The position numbers and the translations under genes are program-made. From a virus, in the IMG/VR virus record IMGVR_UViG_3300050821_004344, positions 1 to 36,091 of that record: a DNA stretch of 36,091 bases; one strand, written 5' to 3'. Positions within the stretch are counted from its first letter, which is position 1; each line of letters opens with the position of its first letter. Under the pieces are notes generated by a model that worked only from the letters and a program-made list of their open reading frames with translations, did no database searches and was not told the origin of the DNA. This document shows, in pieces, positions 28,825 to 36,091 of this stretch.

Positions 28825-31347
28825 TTATGGTAAAAGTGAAAATGTAACCCAAGTTTGTCCTGTGCCTGCATTTATATTTTTAGCTACTCCAGATGTTTGG
28901 TAAGCATATATTTCTAAATAATCCGTTGAACCATTCATATCTACAGTATCATTAATTTGGCACGGGAAACTAGCCGCAAAGCCTGGGGTAAAGCCTGCTA
29001 AATTTTGTGAATAAGCACTCCCAGTTTTATAAATGATAAGTCCTAAAGTCTCTACAGTTGCGATTGTATCAAGCAATGCACTACTTGAGACCAGATATTT
29101 GCCGGCAACAGTGGGTGTAAACCTATGATTCGTTACACCATCAAAATTACTATTTGTATCAAAAGTAACTGCGTCAAATAATACTTTCGTAGCTGTCCCT
29201 GAATTAATAGACTGGTTCGTAGATAAATATGCGCGAGCTTTCGGATAAACACTTGTGCTAGCGGCAGTTACTAAACCTTTAGCATTGACTGTTATATTGG
29301 TATTTTTAAAAGAGCCTATATTACTGTTTACCGATGCAAGAGTAGTAGCATTCCCGCTACTAGTTACATCGCCTGTGAGATTAGCATTAGTGGTAACCGT
29401 TCCGGCTGTTAGTCCGGAGGCTGTACCCGTACAATTAGTTAAAACACCACTTGTGGGGGTTCCTAGTAAAGGTGTTATTAATGTGGGGGTGTTATTTAAA
29501 ACAATTAACCCAGTCCCTGTAGTTCCAGTGGATAAATCAGATAATGCCAATTGTCCTACTGTGACAGGCCCACCTACAGAGGTTTGTTTAAGTACTTGGC
29601 TTGTGCCTCCTGTAGCACTTAGATCAGCATTCGTACCACCATATGAAAGCCCTATCTTGGTACCGTTCCATACTCCTAAATCGACAGTCCCCATAACATC
29701 ATGAGCACCAATGTTTGCATAAATTCTTAAATTAGTATAGCTACTAACAGCAGCCCCAAAATAAATTGGCGCAGTATGTTGATTTACTAAATTATTATTA
29801 GCAATTAAAATATTTGCATTACTTCCATCTAATGAAATGGCATATTGAGAAGCGTTGGCCGATACTCTATTGCCAATGTAATTACCAATTATTGAAACTC
29901 CATTTTGTCCTGTTTTTAAACTTATTGTAGCAGTTCCGGTCGAGTTTTGATCAGATAATGTAAAATAAGATCCTAAAAACTGAATGCATTGTATTGGCAC
30001 TCCTGCATAAGAGTTAGCGGGTTGATTTAAATAAACTAAACTACCCCCGGAAATATCAATATCACATCCAATAAATTGAACATAATCACAATCACCGTCA
30101 ATATAAACCGCTGTAGTATTGACTAAAACCCCATTGGCATTTGTAGGATCAATATGGCAACCTATAAATCTAATATTAGTATAAGCTTTTGAATAAGTAG
30201 CAGCAGTCCCCGTAAGGATAACACCATATGTTCTACAACCATCAATTACACAATTAGAACACCAGACATCATCAATAGTATACCCATGATTAGCATCCAG
30301 TGTAATTCCTGCATTGCCGCTGAAATAACAATTAATAATTTGTATACCATCAGACGCTTGAATTAATAATCCATTAGTTAGACAATATCCGGCAGAGATA
30401 ACAATCCCGGCGGAAGTAGCTGAAGAATTGGAAATAATATGCCCATTTTGGTTACCTCCTCCAAATTCTATACCACTACGTGTAACATAAAAGGCTGATG
30501 ATTGGACATATGTGTATTTATCAATAATTCCTAAAGAACAATTCCCATCACAAAAAACACCTTGATACCCGTCAACTGATAAGATATTACTTATAGTAAA
30601 ACACGACCTATTGTTTATATGGATAGAGGCCCCAGACGACATTAAAATATTGCTATTAATGATGGTTAGATCTTTTATTTCAAAGTATCCCGCCAAAGGA
30701 TTAACTACGGTTGTAGAATAAATAATATCGCCTGAAGTAAAAGTCCCAGCACGGTGTAATGTTGTTGTACTCCTTCCACTTCCATAAAGACAAATCCCAG
30801 AGGCGGTTGTAGTAGGTATATTAATAGTTGCAGAAATAACATATATTCCTGCGGGAATATATACGCCTACGCCCGATCCGGAAGGATTTAGGGCAGCGGC
30901 AGCATTTAATGCTGCTTGTATAGCAATTGTAGCATCTGAACCATCCCCTAATGCTCCATAGTCTTTTACTGAGATAATTTCTATAAATTTATCTTTAACA
31001 TTTCTTGATGTATTTCCATTTACAGATTTTGCTAAGCTTACATCACCTGTGGTAATAGTGCCAAGAGTAGTTATACTTGTTTGTCCAGCATAATTAGAAT
31101 CTATGTCTATAATAGGATTTCCGAGAACTCCACCGCCATTAGTAACAGCTGTTCTATTTACTACTCCTTGAACCGTTCTAGCTACTACTGTCATAGCAGC
31201 GGTGACAGCAATTAGACCAAATCCCCCAGTTATTTCAGAAAATTGGATAGCATCATTTGTAGCACTTGTAAGACTTTCTAAATAACGTCTCGTACTTCGT
31301 TGATTAAATTTATTACTTCTTGGAGATAATGGGGCAATTTCAGACAT
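28825..31347 (-). CDS. tailspike with pectate-lyase beta-helix and C1q-like C-terminus
   Basis: 840 aa. The region from about 124 (IISVKDYGALGDGSDATIAI) is the start of the pectate-lyase superfamily fold (PF12708); residues to about 560 are Ile/Asn/Ser/Gly-rich beta-helix rungs. A fibre-type segment follows (LGTPTSGVLTNCTGTA, TGDVTSSGNATTLASV), and the last 125 residues are a jelly-roll domain like that of the fibre gene (TNHRFTPTVAGKYLVSSSAL, NGSTDYLEIYA). Phage beta-helix spikes commonly degrade capsular or O-antigen polysaccharide; active residues cannot be picked out by eye. It lies right after the gp10-like hub and overlaps it by eight bases. Confidence 0.85.
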   Translation of the reverse strand: MSEIAPLSPRSNKFNQRSTRRYLESLTSATNDAIQFSEITGGFGLIAVTAAMTVVARTVQGVVNRTAVTNGGGVLGNPIIDIDSNYAGQTSITTLGTITTGDVSLAKSVNGNTSRNVKDKFIEIISVKDYGALGDGSDATIAIQAALNAAAALNPSGSGVGVYIPAGIYVISATINIPTTTASGICLYGSGRSTTTLHRAGTFTSGDIIYSTTVVNPLAGYFEIKDLTIINSNILMSSGASIHINNRSCFTISNILSVDGYQGVFCDGNCSLGIIDKYTYVQSSAFYVTRSGIEFGGGNQNGHIISNSSATSAGIVISAGYCLTNGLLIQASDGIQIINCYFSGNAGITLDANHGYTIDDVWCSNCVIDGCRTYGVILTGTAATYSKAYTNIRFIGCHIDPTNANGVLVNTTAVYIDGDCDYVQFIGCDIDISGGSLVYLNQPANSYAGVPIQCIQFLGSYFTLSDQNSTGTATISLKTGQNGVSIIGNYIGNRVSANASQYAISLDGSNANILIANNNLVNQHTAPIYFGAAVSSYTNLRIYANIGAHDVMGTVDLGVWNGTKIGLSYGGTNADLSATGGTSQVLKQTSVGGPVTVGQLALSDLSTGTTGTGLIVLNNTPTLITPLLGTPTSGVLTNCTGTASGLTAGTVTTNANLTGDVTSSGNATTLASVNSNIGSFKNTNITVNAKGLVTAASTSVYPKARAYLSTNQSINSGTATKVLFDAVTFDTNSNFDGVTNHRFTPTVAGKYLVSSSALLDTIATVETLGLIIYKTGSAYSQNLAGFTPGFAASFPCQINDTVDMNGSTDYLEIYAYQTSGVAKNINAGTGQTWVTFSLLP

Positions 31348-32839
31348 TATTAACTTCTATATCAATACCGAGCTCTGCTAATGAAAACTTTATAGGATCA
31401 GAAATAACAAATTCAAATTTCCATTGACGTTCTGTGCCTAAGCGATACCATTTAACGCGATGGATATACTCCCCACCTTTTCCTAATGATTCCCATATTT
31501 CATTACTCCAATTAAACCCACCGTCATTAGACCATCTTAACATAACTTGTGGATCGTTCCCTTGACCTGTAGTTAGCCCTCTTCCAAACTCTCCATGTAA
31601 ATATAAGGAATTAATGGTAGTTAATAAATCTTCATTATGTAAAAAAGCCGTCGATATAAGTCTTCTTATAGATGTTCCATTATCTGTGAAATAATTATTA
31701 CTGTATGCGTATATATTTCCATTAGCATAATCACCACAAATATAGACATTTTGATATTTTGCAGCAACATTTGCACGATGGCGGCTATATGCTCCCGAAC
31801 CATCCCAATAACCTCTTTCATGTATATCCTGAGTAATTAAATCATATACCCAAGTTTTATTGGCTGTTGGGAAAGTGATTTGGTACATAAGTTGCCCAGA
31901 ATCTTCAAAAACAAATGCGAATGCATCCCCGACATAACTATATTTTGCCCATTCGTTTCTTATATCAGGGTTTATCAACACTGTTAAACCATTTGTTTGG
32001 TCAATAGAACATAAATATCGGTGATGATCTACAAAGAAAACGACATTATCAATATTTCGAATACTATTTTTTGCACAGCAGCCCACATCATAATATTCTC
32101 CTGGACGTATAGAAAAAGGGAAGCCCGTAGGATTCGCTGCATCATACCATACCTCAATACTATTTGTACCTAATACGATTAGTTCTTCTTTATCTACCAC
32201 AAGGCCTACAACAGTATCAGCTCTAGATTCTGCACTTGCTACATCTAATGCATTATAATCTATCCCATCGTTAATTTGACTAGCCCACATTTTTTGCGTA
32301 CCAGGTTGATTATAGATAAAATAAGTATCCATAAATACAACTGTATCACCTCCTACAAAGTTTGGGCTTGTGATTTTTGTTAAAGTGTTTGTTGAATAAG
32401 TTATAACCCATCCCCAGTTTTTTTCACCGTCTACCATGACGATTTGTGTAGGGTTATAATCCCAGCTAATAGGTGCAGTCGGGTTACCGTCCAAGGTTCC
32501 TATTGATGTGAGGGTTGTCGCTAAAGTTATTGTATTAATTGTCATTAGGTAAACGGTTAAATCTACAACAACATAAATAACACCTTGTAGATCTAATCCA
32601 TTATCTAATATAATGATCGCACGTACTACGTTACCCCCGGTAGCAGCTAATAATTGAAGCCCTGCTGACGGCAACAAAACATTAACACTAGGTAGCATAT
32701 AAGCGGATGAGATCTTAGGATCACCCCGACCCACATATCCGGCTGTTGCTGTAAAAACGTTAGTTTTCCGTTGTGTATTAACACTCTGGGAGGGGTTTAA
32801 AATAGTCGGCCCTGCAAGTGGGAAAGTAATAACTGGCAT
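31340..32839 (-). CDS. packaged-DNA stabilisation protein / tail hub (P22 gp10-like)
   Basis: 499 aa (P22 gp10 472). The recognisable blocks are VVFMDTYFIYNQPGTQKM, WASQINDGIDYNALDVASAE, LVVDKEELIVLGTNSIEVWY and GFPFSIRPGEYYDVGCC, typical of the Phage_stabilise family (PF11134). In P22, gp10 hexamers sit under the portal and gp4, closing the DNA-filled head and carrying the needle and tailspikes. The C-terminal part has NDPQVMLRWSNDGGFNWSNE, a common beta-propeller-like element in tail hubs. The gene follows the adaptor gene with a one-base overlap. Confidence 0.85.
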   Translation of the reverse strand: MPVITFPLAGPTILNPSQSVNTQRKTNVFTATAGYVGRGDPKISSAYMLPSVNVLLPSAGLQLLAATGGNVVRAIIILDNGLDLQGVIYVVVDLTVYLMTINTITLATTLTSIGTLDGNPTAPISWDYNPTQIVMVDGEKNWGWVITYSTNTLTKITSPNFVGGDTVVFMDTYFIYNQPGTQKMWASQINDGIDYNALDVASAESRADTVVGLVVDKEELIVLGTNSIEVWYDAANPTGFPFSIRPGEYYDVGCCAKNSIRNIDNVVFFVDHHRYLCSIDQTNGLTVLINPDIRNEWAKYSYVGDAFAFVFEDSGQLMYQITFPTANKTWVYDLITQDIHERGYWDGSGAYSRHRANVAAKYQNVYICGDYANGNIYAYSNNYFTDNGTSIRRLISTAFLHNEDLLTTINSLYLHGEFGRGLTTGQGNDPQVMLRWSNDGGFNWSNEIWESLGKGGEYIHRVKWYRLGTERQWKFEFVISDPIKFSLAELGIDIEVNNV

Positions 32840-33798
32840 TATTGATAAGGCTTCGTTTCAGGTTGTAAATTAATAGAAACTACTTCGCTATCCCAAGCTA
32901 ATAATTGTTGCAATAATACAGACGCTAATGGGGCTATCTCTTTATTGCACTTATCCTCACGTCCATAGGCGGGAGCTAAACGTACCGCTAATTGATAAGT
33001 TAATACTTCTAGCCATTCATCAGGAAAATCAGGGATAGTGTTGGCCGTATTTATATCCATTAATTGCCGTTCCATAGTAATTTCTAAATATGTTTGACAT
33101 GTGTTTGATGCGGGCCAAATATGAAATTGACTATATGTAGTTCTAGGTTGATGATAAAATACAATTGGCACGCTACTTAAGTTTCTTGTAGGTATGCGAA
33201 AATATTCATCATGACTGTATTGACTCATGGCAATAGCTGAAGGATTTGGTGCAGTTCCTAGAACACGTCTCACACTAGGAATTCGTAAAGGTTTATCTAT
33301 TAATGTAGTAAAACTATATACATTATTATTTACTGAGGATGCTTGAGTTAGTGCAACAGTGATCGTTACACTGGTTCCATTTGGTATGGTGGCGATTGTT
33401 GTCCATTGTATAGAGAAATCTTGTAAAACAACTCCAATATAATCCCCAATAGTCATGCCAGCACTGCTCGTTAAATTTAATGTAGTATCGCCTAATAAAG
33501 GGGCAGCTGATAGTTGAGTAATATGGGCCCCTTCTTTATAGCAAGCATACGCAGGAGAGCTTGCTTGATTTCCTAGATAATAGTCAGGCACACCTTTTGC
33601 TAAAAATAAGTAAGCTTCCTCTTCAGTCCAAACATGCAATCCTTGTGCTTGATAGGATTTAACCAACATATTTAATAATGTTGCTGCAAGATTAGCGTCT
33701 TCAGAACGTAATGTTTGTCCCGTACCTAAAACACCTAATAATATAAAGGCTGTATTAATAACCTCTGACTGGGTTTGTGAAAAATTGATTGTACTCAT
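32839..33798 (-). CDS. head-tail adaptor protein (P22 gp4 position)
   Basis: 319 aa. The N-terminal helical part (SEVINTAFILLGVLGTGQTL, ANLAATLLNMLVKSYQAQGL) resembles podovirus adaptors/gp4-like and tail tubular A-like proteins, which join the portal ring to the hub. The middle is beta-rich (TTLNLTSSAGMTIGDYIGVV), and the C-terminal part contains FHIWPASNTCQTYLEITMER and a helix PDEWLEVLTYQLAVRLAPAYG, a pattern repeated in adaptors of many podoviruses. It is twice the length of P22 gp4 (166 aa) because of the inserted beta domain. Homology is inferred from pattern and position. Confidence 0.65.
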   Translation of the reverse strand: MSTINFSQTQSEVINTAFILLGVLGTGQTLRSEDANLAATLLNMLVKSYQAQGLHVWTEEEAYLFLAKGVPDYYLGNQASSPAYACYKEGAHITQLSAAPLLGDTTLNLTSSAGMTIGDYIGVVLQDFSIQWTTIATIPNGTSVTITVALTQASSVNNNVYSFTTLIDKPLRIPSVRRVLGTAPNPSAIAMSQYSHDEYFRIPTRNLSSVPIVFYHQPRTTYSQFHIWPASNTCQTYLEITMERQLMDINTANTIPDFPDEWLEVLTYQLAVRLAPAYGREDKCNKEIAPLASVLLQQLLAWDSEVVSINLQPETKPYQ

Positions 33799-34106
33799 TT
33801 ACGCATTAACTCTTTAAAATTTTTTTCTCTTTGGTCACAAGTACACACTCGTTTATACCATTGCCAATGATGTCGACAAACCATACATCTTGTGTATGGA
33901 ATATGTCCAAAATATTGCCTACCATCTCGGGGACTACTCCATTCATTCCCGTATTCTTTATCAAGTGGGAGATTTTCATATTTACCCTTGAGCAAATATT
34001 GCTTTACTTTATGGCGTTTAGCTCGATTTTCTTGTTCACGATAAGGTTTAACACTTACGTGACCCCCCATTCCACAAATAGGTGTGTGGTATTTACTTCT
34101 ACTCAT
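33795..34106 (-). CDS. hypothetical Cys/His-rich basic protein, 103 aa
   Basis: Begins SRSKYHTPICGMGGHVSVK, a start seen in small phage proteins near structural genes, and contains CMVCRHH and VCTCDQ pairs near the end, so it may bind zinc. The middle is very basic (RENRAKRHKVKQYLLKGK-like, Lys/Arg-rich). It overlaps genes on both sides by four bases. The function is not known to me. Confidence 0.6.
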   Translation of the reverse strand: MSRSKYHTPICGMGGHVSVKPYREQENRAKRHKVKQYLLKGKYENLPLDKEYGNEWSSPRDGRQYFGHIPYTRCMVCRHHWQWYKRVCTCDQREKNFKELMRK

Positions 34107-34672
34107 GTGTGTATCGCTATAGGATTAGAATAAGGGCCTGTGCCAGCATAAGTGACCATAGCTACTTTATAATGGTATTGTGTATTAGGGATTACGGTTA
34201 TATCTGTATAGGTTAATTCTATTCTGTTTGTATTAGTAGTTAGTGTGCTATATGCACCTGACCCAGTATTTCGTTGAATGGCAAAGCCGATAGGTGTTCT
34301 TGAACCTGGTAATAATGGACTAATCCATCCAAACGTTACAATCGTATCAACTTCCAAACTATATAAATACCGGGGTTCACTTGGAAGAATACCCCCTACT
34401 ATTTCAGAGGTACCTTGCTCAATATCTGATGCTGTTTGAGCAATAATATATGAAGGTGGGATTTCTGGACGTACATATTTAGGATCAACTATAGATTCTT
34501 TCCAAGGAAAATCAGGATAATTTTGTGGATTAGTTTTGTCAATGTCTCTTTTGCAAACGACTAATCCATATAAAAAATTAAACGAATCTGTAATTCTGGT
34601 GACTTCTGTTCGTCGTACTTTTCTACCACAGACATCACAGATAACAAAATGATTGTAGATGTTTTTTTGCAT
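34103..34672 (-). CDS. structural protein: zinc ribbon plus Fn3-like domain
   Basis: 189 aa. The N-terminal part has CDVCGRKVRRTEV and LVVCKRDIDKTNPQNYP, a short zinc ribbon common in phage proteins of unknown role (Cys12, Cys15, then a later Cys). Residues from about 97 read as a fibronectin type III domain (GILPSEPRYLYSLEVDTIVT, FAIQRNTGSGAYSTL, YHYKVAMVTYAGTGPYSNPI). Fn3-like domains on phage structural proteins often bind weakly to cell surfaces or polysaccharide. Position before the adaptor gene suggests a head or neck decoration protein. Confidence 0.6.
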   Translation of the reverse strand: MQKNIYNHFVICDVCGRKVRRTEVTRITDSFNFLYGLVVCKRDIDKTNPQNYPDFPWKESIVDPKYVRPEIPPSYIIAQTASDIEQGTSEIVGGILPSEPRYLYSLEVDTIVTFGWISPLLPGSRTPIGFAIQRNTGSGAYSTLTTNTNRIELTYTDITVIPNTQYHYKVAMVTYAGTGPYSNPIAIHT

Positions 34673-34682
34673 TTACGATCAA

Positions 34683-35072
34683 TTATTCTTTTTTCTTTAA
34701 ATATAAAGTTATATCGTAACTATCACCGGTAGCTTGTCCGCCGGTAGTTAATAAAATATCTCCCGTGTTTCCAGTAGCTTTTAATAGAAGTCCACCGGAG
34801 CTTCGGTAGTCAATTTCACCAAAGCCTTTTAAGACAGCTAATGTTTGTGGAGTAGTTCTATCTAAATATAACTTAACATGCATTCCTTGCACATCATATT
34901 TAATCTTTTCTACGGAAAAGTTTGAAGGTTCCCCGCCTTTTGGGCCTACAAATAAATCTTTATCCACTTTAATTACGGCAGTTTCACCAGTACCGTCAGA
35001 TAAATTCGTAAGATGTACAACAAGTTTCTTTGTACCATCAAATAAAGTTGTATTTGTTACAGCATCAGCCAT
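34683..35072 (-). CDS. small beta-rich structural protein, 129 aa
   Basis: Ribosome site GAGG eight bases before the ATG. The start ADAVTNTTLFDGTKKLVVHL is a recurring beginning of small podovirus proteins coded near the capsid gene. The protein is beta-strand rich (ETAVIKVDKDLFVG, DITLYLKKKE) and Gly/Thr-rich. A decoration or head-completion role is possible; no domain name can be given. Confidence 0.6.
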   Translation of the reverse strand: MADAVTNTTLFDGTKKLVVHLTNLSDGTGETAVIKVDKDLFVGPKGGEPSNFSVEKIKYDVQGMHVKLYLDRTTPQTLAVLKGFGEIDYRSSGGLLLKATGNTGDILLTTGGQATGDSYDITLYLKKKE

Positions 35073-35097
35073 TTTAATTCCTCATTATAAAATATTT

Positions 35098-35120
35098 GCC
35101 GGAATTTTAGACTCTCCGGC
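35098..35120 (-). terminator. inverted repeat, possible attenuating terminator in the 61-base gap
   Basis: GCCGGA (35098-35103) and TCCGGC (35115-35120) form a six-bp G+C-rich stem with an 11-base loop, in an otherwise A+T-rich gap. On the - strand it is followed by AAATATTTTAT, not a clean T run. It could reduce transcription after the upstream structural gene or stabilise its mRNA end. Confidence 0.35.
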
Positions 35121-35133
35121 TGAGTATTTAATA

Positions 35134-36091
35134 CTATGCAAGTACAACGGCTGCATTTGGATCTAAAGATTTATATCTCAAATGAAGTTTATAGTTACCT
35201 GTATTTGAAGCAGATGTAATTATACCAATCGTACCAGGTGCGCAGAATACGCCCCCTAAAGCTCCATTACCAGTATTTGGATTTCCTAAGTAAGCTCCAC
35301 CAGTTGCCCCTACTACGGGTGCGGTGGATAAAGCTACTGGGTCTAATCTAAGAAATGAGCCTACAGCCATTGCAGAAATAGAAGCAGACGCACCGCTAAT
35401 TGTAGTAGTAGTACTAGATGCAGTATCTGTTAATGCAAATTGCACAGTACATGCTTGGGTTTGAACAACAGTAGTAATTTCCATAGACAACTCTTCAATA
35501 AGAATTGGGCCTCCGGTAATTGTAATTGCCGTAGTACCTGGGCTAGTTGCTGTTTGTGGTAATGCTTTAATAGCACTTACTAACGTAACATTAGCGGGTT
35601 GTTGTGCAACATAATGCACGCCAGCTTGGTCACTCGCAGCTACACCATCACCACCAAAGCCGTCGAAGCCGTCAAATGACCATGTAGAACTAGCACTATC
35701 AACTACGTCTTTAGATAAAGCAGCAGAAGCATTATAATACGTTCCTACAAACTTACAATCTTTACACGCAGTGGTACGCATATTAGCAACTGCAACAGAA
35801 GCCTTACCATAGAAATCTATGTTAAAACGTCCATCAACGACGCCAACAATATCTAACCCGCGGGTCATATGAGATCCCGTTGTAAATCCCCTATGTTTCC
35901 AGGTTACATCTACATTCCCTGCGGCAGCGGTGAATGAAATTGGATTAACAAATTCCATATTTGCAGCAGCGTCATTTGTTTCAATATCTAAAACAACACC
36001 AGCAGCAGATACTGTCATACCAACAGCAACCTGATCAATAGATGGGACCATTCGAAGGCCCTTAATTTGCATGCTAGCAGCAGATACCGGG
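35134..36091 (-). CDS. structural protein, 5' end beyond window
   Basis: The frame is open through the right edge (PVSAAS precedes the ATG at 36072, which has no ribosome site), so this ATG is probably internal and the gene starts outside. The visible 318 residues are Ala/Thr/Ser/Gly-rich and beta-structured (VAVGMTVSAAGVVLDIET, TWKHRGFTTGSHMTRGLDIV, GGPILIEELSMEITT). Four Cys occur, two in TACKDCKF. The highly expressed-type composition and first-in-operon position suggest an abundant head protein or fibre, but I do not recognise a coat-protein family. It is followed by an inverted repeat. Confidence 0.55.
   Translation of the reverse strand, partial: PVSAASMQIKGLRMVPSIDQVAVGMTVSAAGVVLDIETNDAAANMEFVNPISFTAAAGNVDVTWKHRGFTTGSHMTRGLDIVGVVDGRFNIDFYGKASVAVANMRTTACKDCKFVGTYYNASAALSKDVVDSASSTWSFDGFDGFGGDGVAASDQAGVHYVAQQPANVTLVSAIKALPQTATSPGTTAITITGGPILIEELSMEITTVVQTQACTVQFALTDTASSTTTTISGASASISAMAVGSFLRLDPVALSTAPVVGATGGAYLGNPNTGNGALGGVFCAPGTIGIITSASNTGNYKLHLRYKSLDPNAAVVLA

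Noticed and set aside
29255-29704. Plus-strand open frame of about 150 codons opposite the tailspike
   Set aside because: Val/Pro-rich antisense shadow of Thr/Gly-rich coding sequence without ribosome site.
30841-30862. Nine-bp inverted repeat with a four-base loop in the tailspike gene
   Set aside because: A+T-rich stem in the middle of a coding region with no T run; most likely coincidence of codons.
27574-31347. Diversity-generating retroelement acting on the tail genes
   Set aside because: No reverse transcriptase and no template/variable repeat pair seen.
34514-34542. Minus-strand TTGACA with TATCCT at 17 bases
   Set aside because: The -10 has only four matches and lies inside a coding region; such pairs occur by chance in A+T-rich DNA.
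1-36091. tRNA genes, CRISPR arrays, insertion sequences, integrase and attachment sites
   Set aside because: None found by eye on either strand; no integrase or repressor gene is recognisable.

Overview
The window is a piece of a lytic-looking podovirus-type phage genome, about one third G+C by eye, coding almost end to end. No stretch above 100 bases lacks a gene. The left 21.2 kb is read on the + strand: early, metabolic and replication genes. The right 14.9 kb is read on the - strand: virion and lysis genes. The two blocks meet at 21213/21214 with no spacer. Terminase, portal and a recognisable major capsid gene are absent and presumably lie beyond the right edge. The host is probably a Gram-negative gammaproteobacterium: the PrkA, YeaH and SpoVR homologues resemble E. 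coli YeaG, YeaH and YcgB, the promoters are sigma70-like, and there is a GH19 endolysin. The species cannot be named.

Left arm, 1-10202: small unknown genes behind a strong promoter; an ATP-dependent RNA ligase; a ClpP-fold peptidase with an export signal; an SbmA/BacA-like membrane protein; a T7-like primase and a separate DnaB-like helicase; an M17 leucyl aminopeptidase; a second, cytoplasmic ClpP-like peptidase; a family A DNA polymerase with 3'-5' exonuclease domain; and a dATP/dGTP diphosphohydrolase (MazZ/DUF5664) homologue.

Middle, 10182-14872: a promoter followed by a complete prkA (yeaG) - yeaH - spoVR (ycgB) cassette, a cellular stress and nitrogen-starvation module carried as three adjacent phage genes.

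Right part of the + arm, 14893-21213: SSB, a 5'-3' exonuclease, a PD-(D/E)XK nuclease, a DEDD exonuclease with a zinc ribbon, dUTPase, and a dense run of very small genes, several of them membrane peptides of 23-51 residues.

Minus-strand arm, 36091-21214: transcription order is structural protein (cut by the edge), beta-rich small structural protein, zinc-ribbon/Fn3-like protein, Cys-rich protein, head-tail adaptor, P22 gp10-like hub, beta-helix tailspike, tail fibre, P22 gp14-like GNAT protein, two internal/ejection-type proteins, lytic transglycosylase, GH19 endolysin, and a third ejection-type protein. The order follows the P22 tail-assembly module, so this is a P22-type virion joined to a T7-type replication module.

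The most interesting points are (1) the PrkA-YeaH-SpoVR cassette and (2) four genes that together could make a protein-to-amino-acid salvage route: exported ClpP-like peptidase, SbmA-like peptide transporter, cytoplasmic ClpP-like peptidase and leucyl aminopeptidase. A shared theme of infecting starved cells is an inference and has not been shown.
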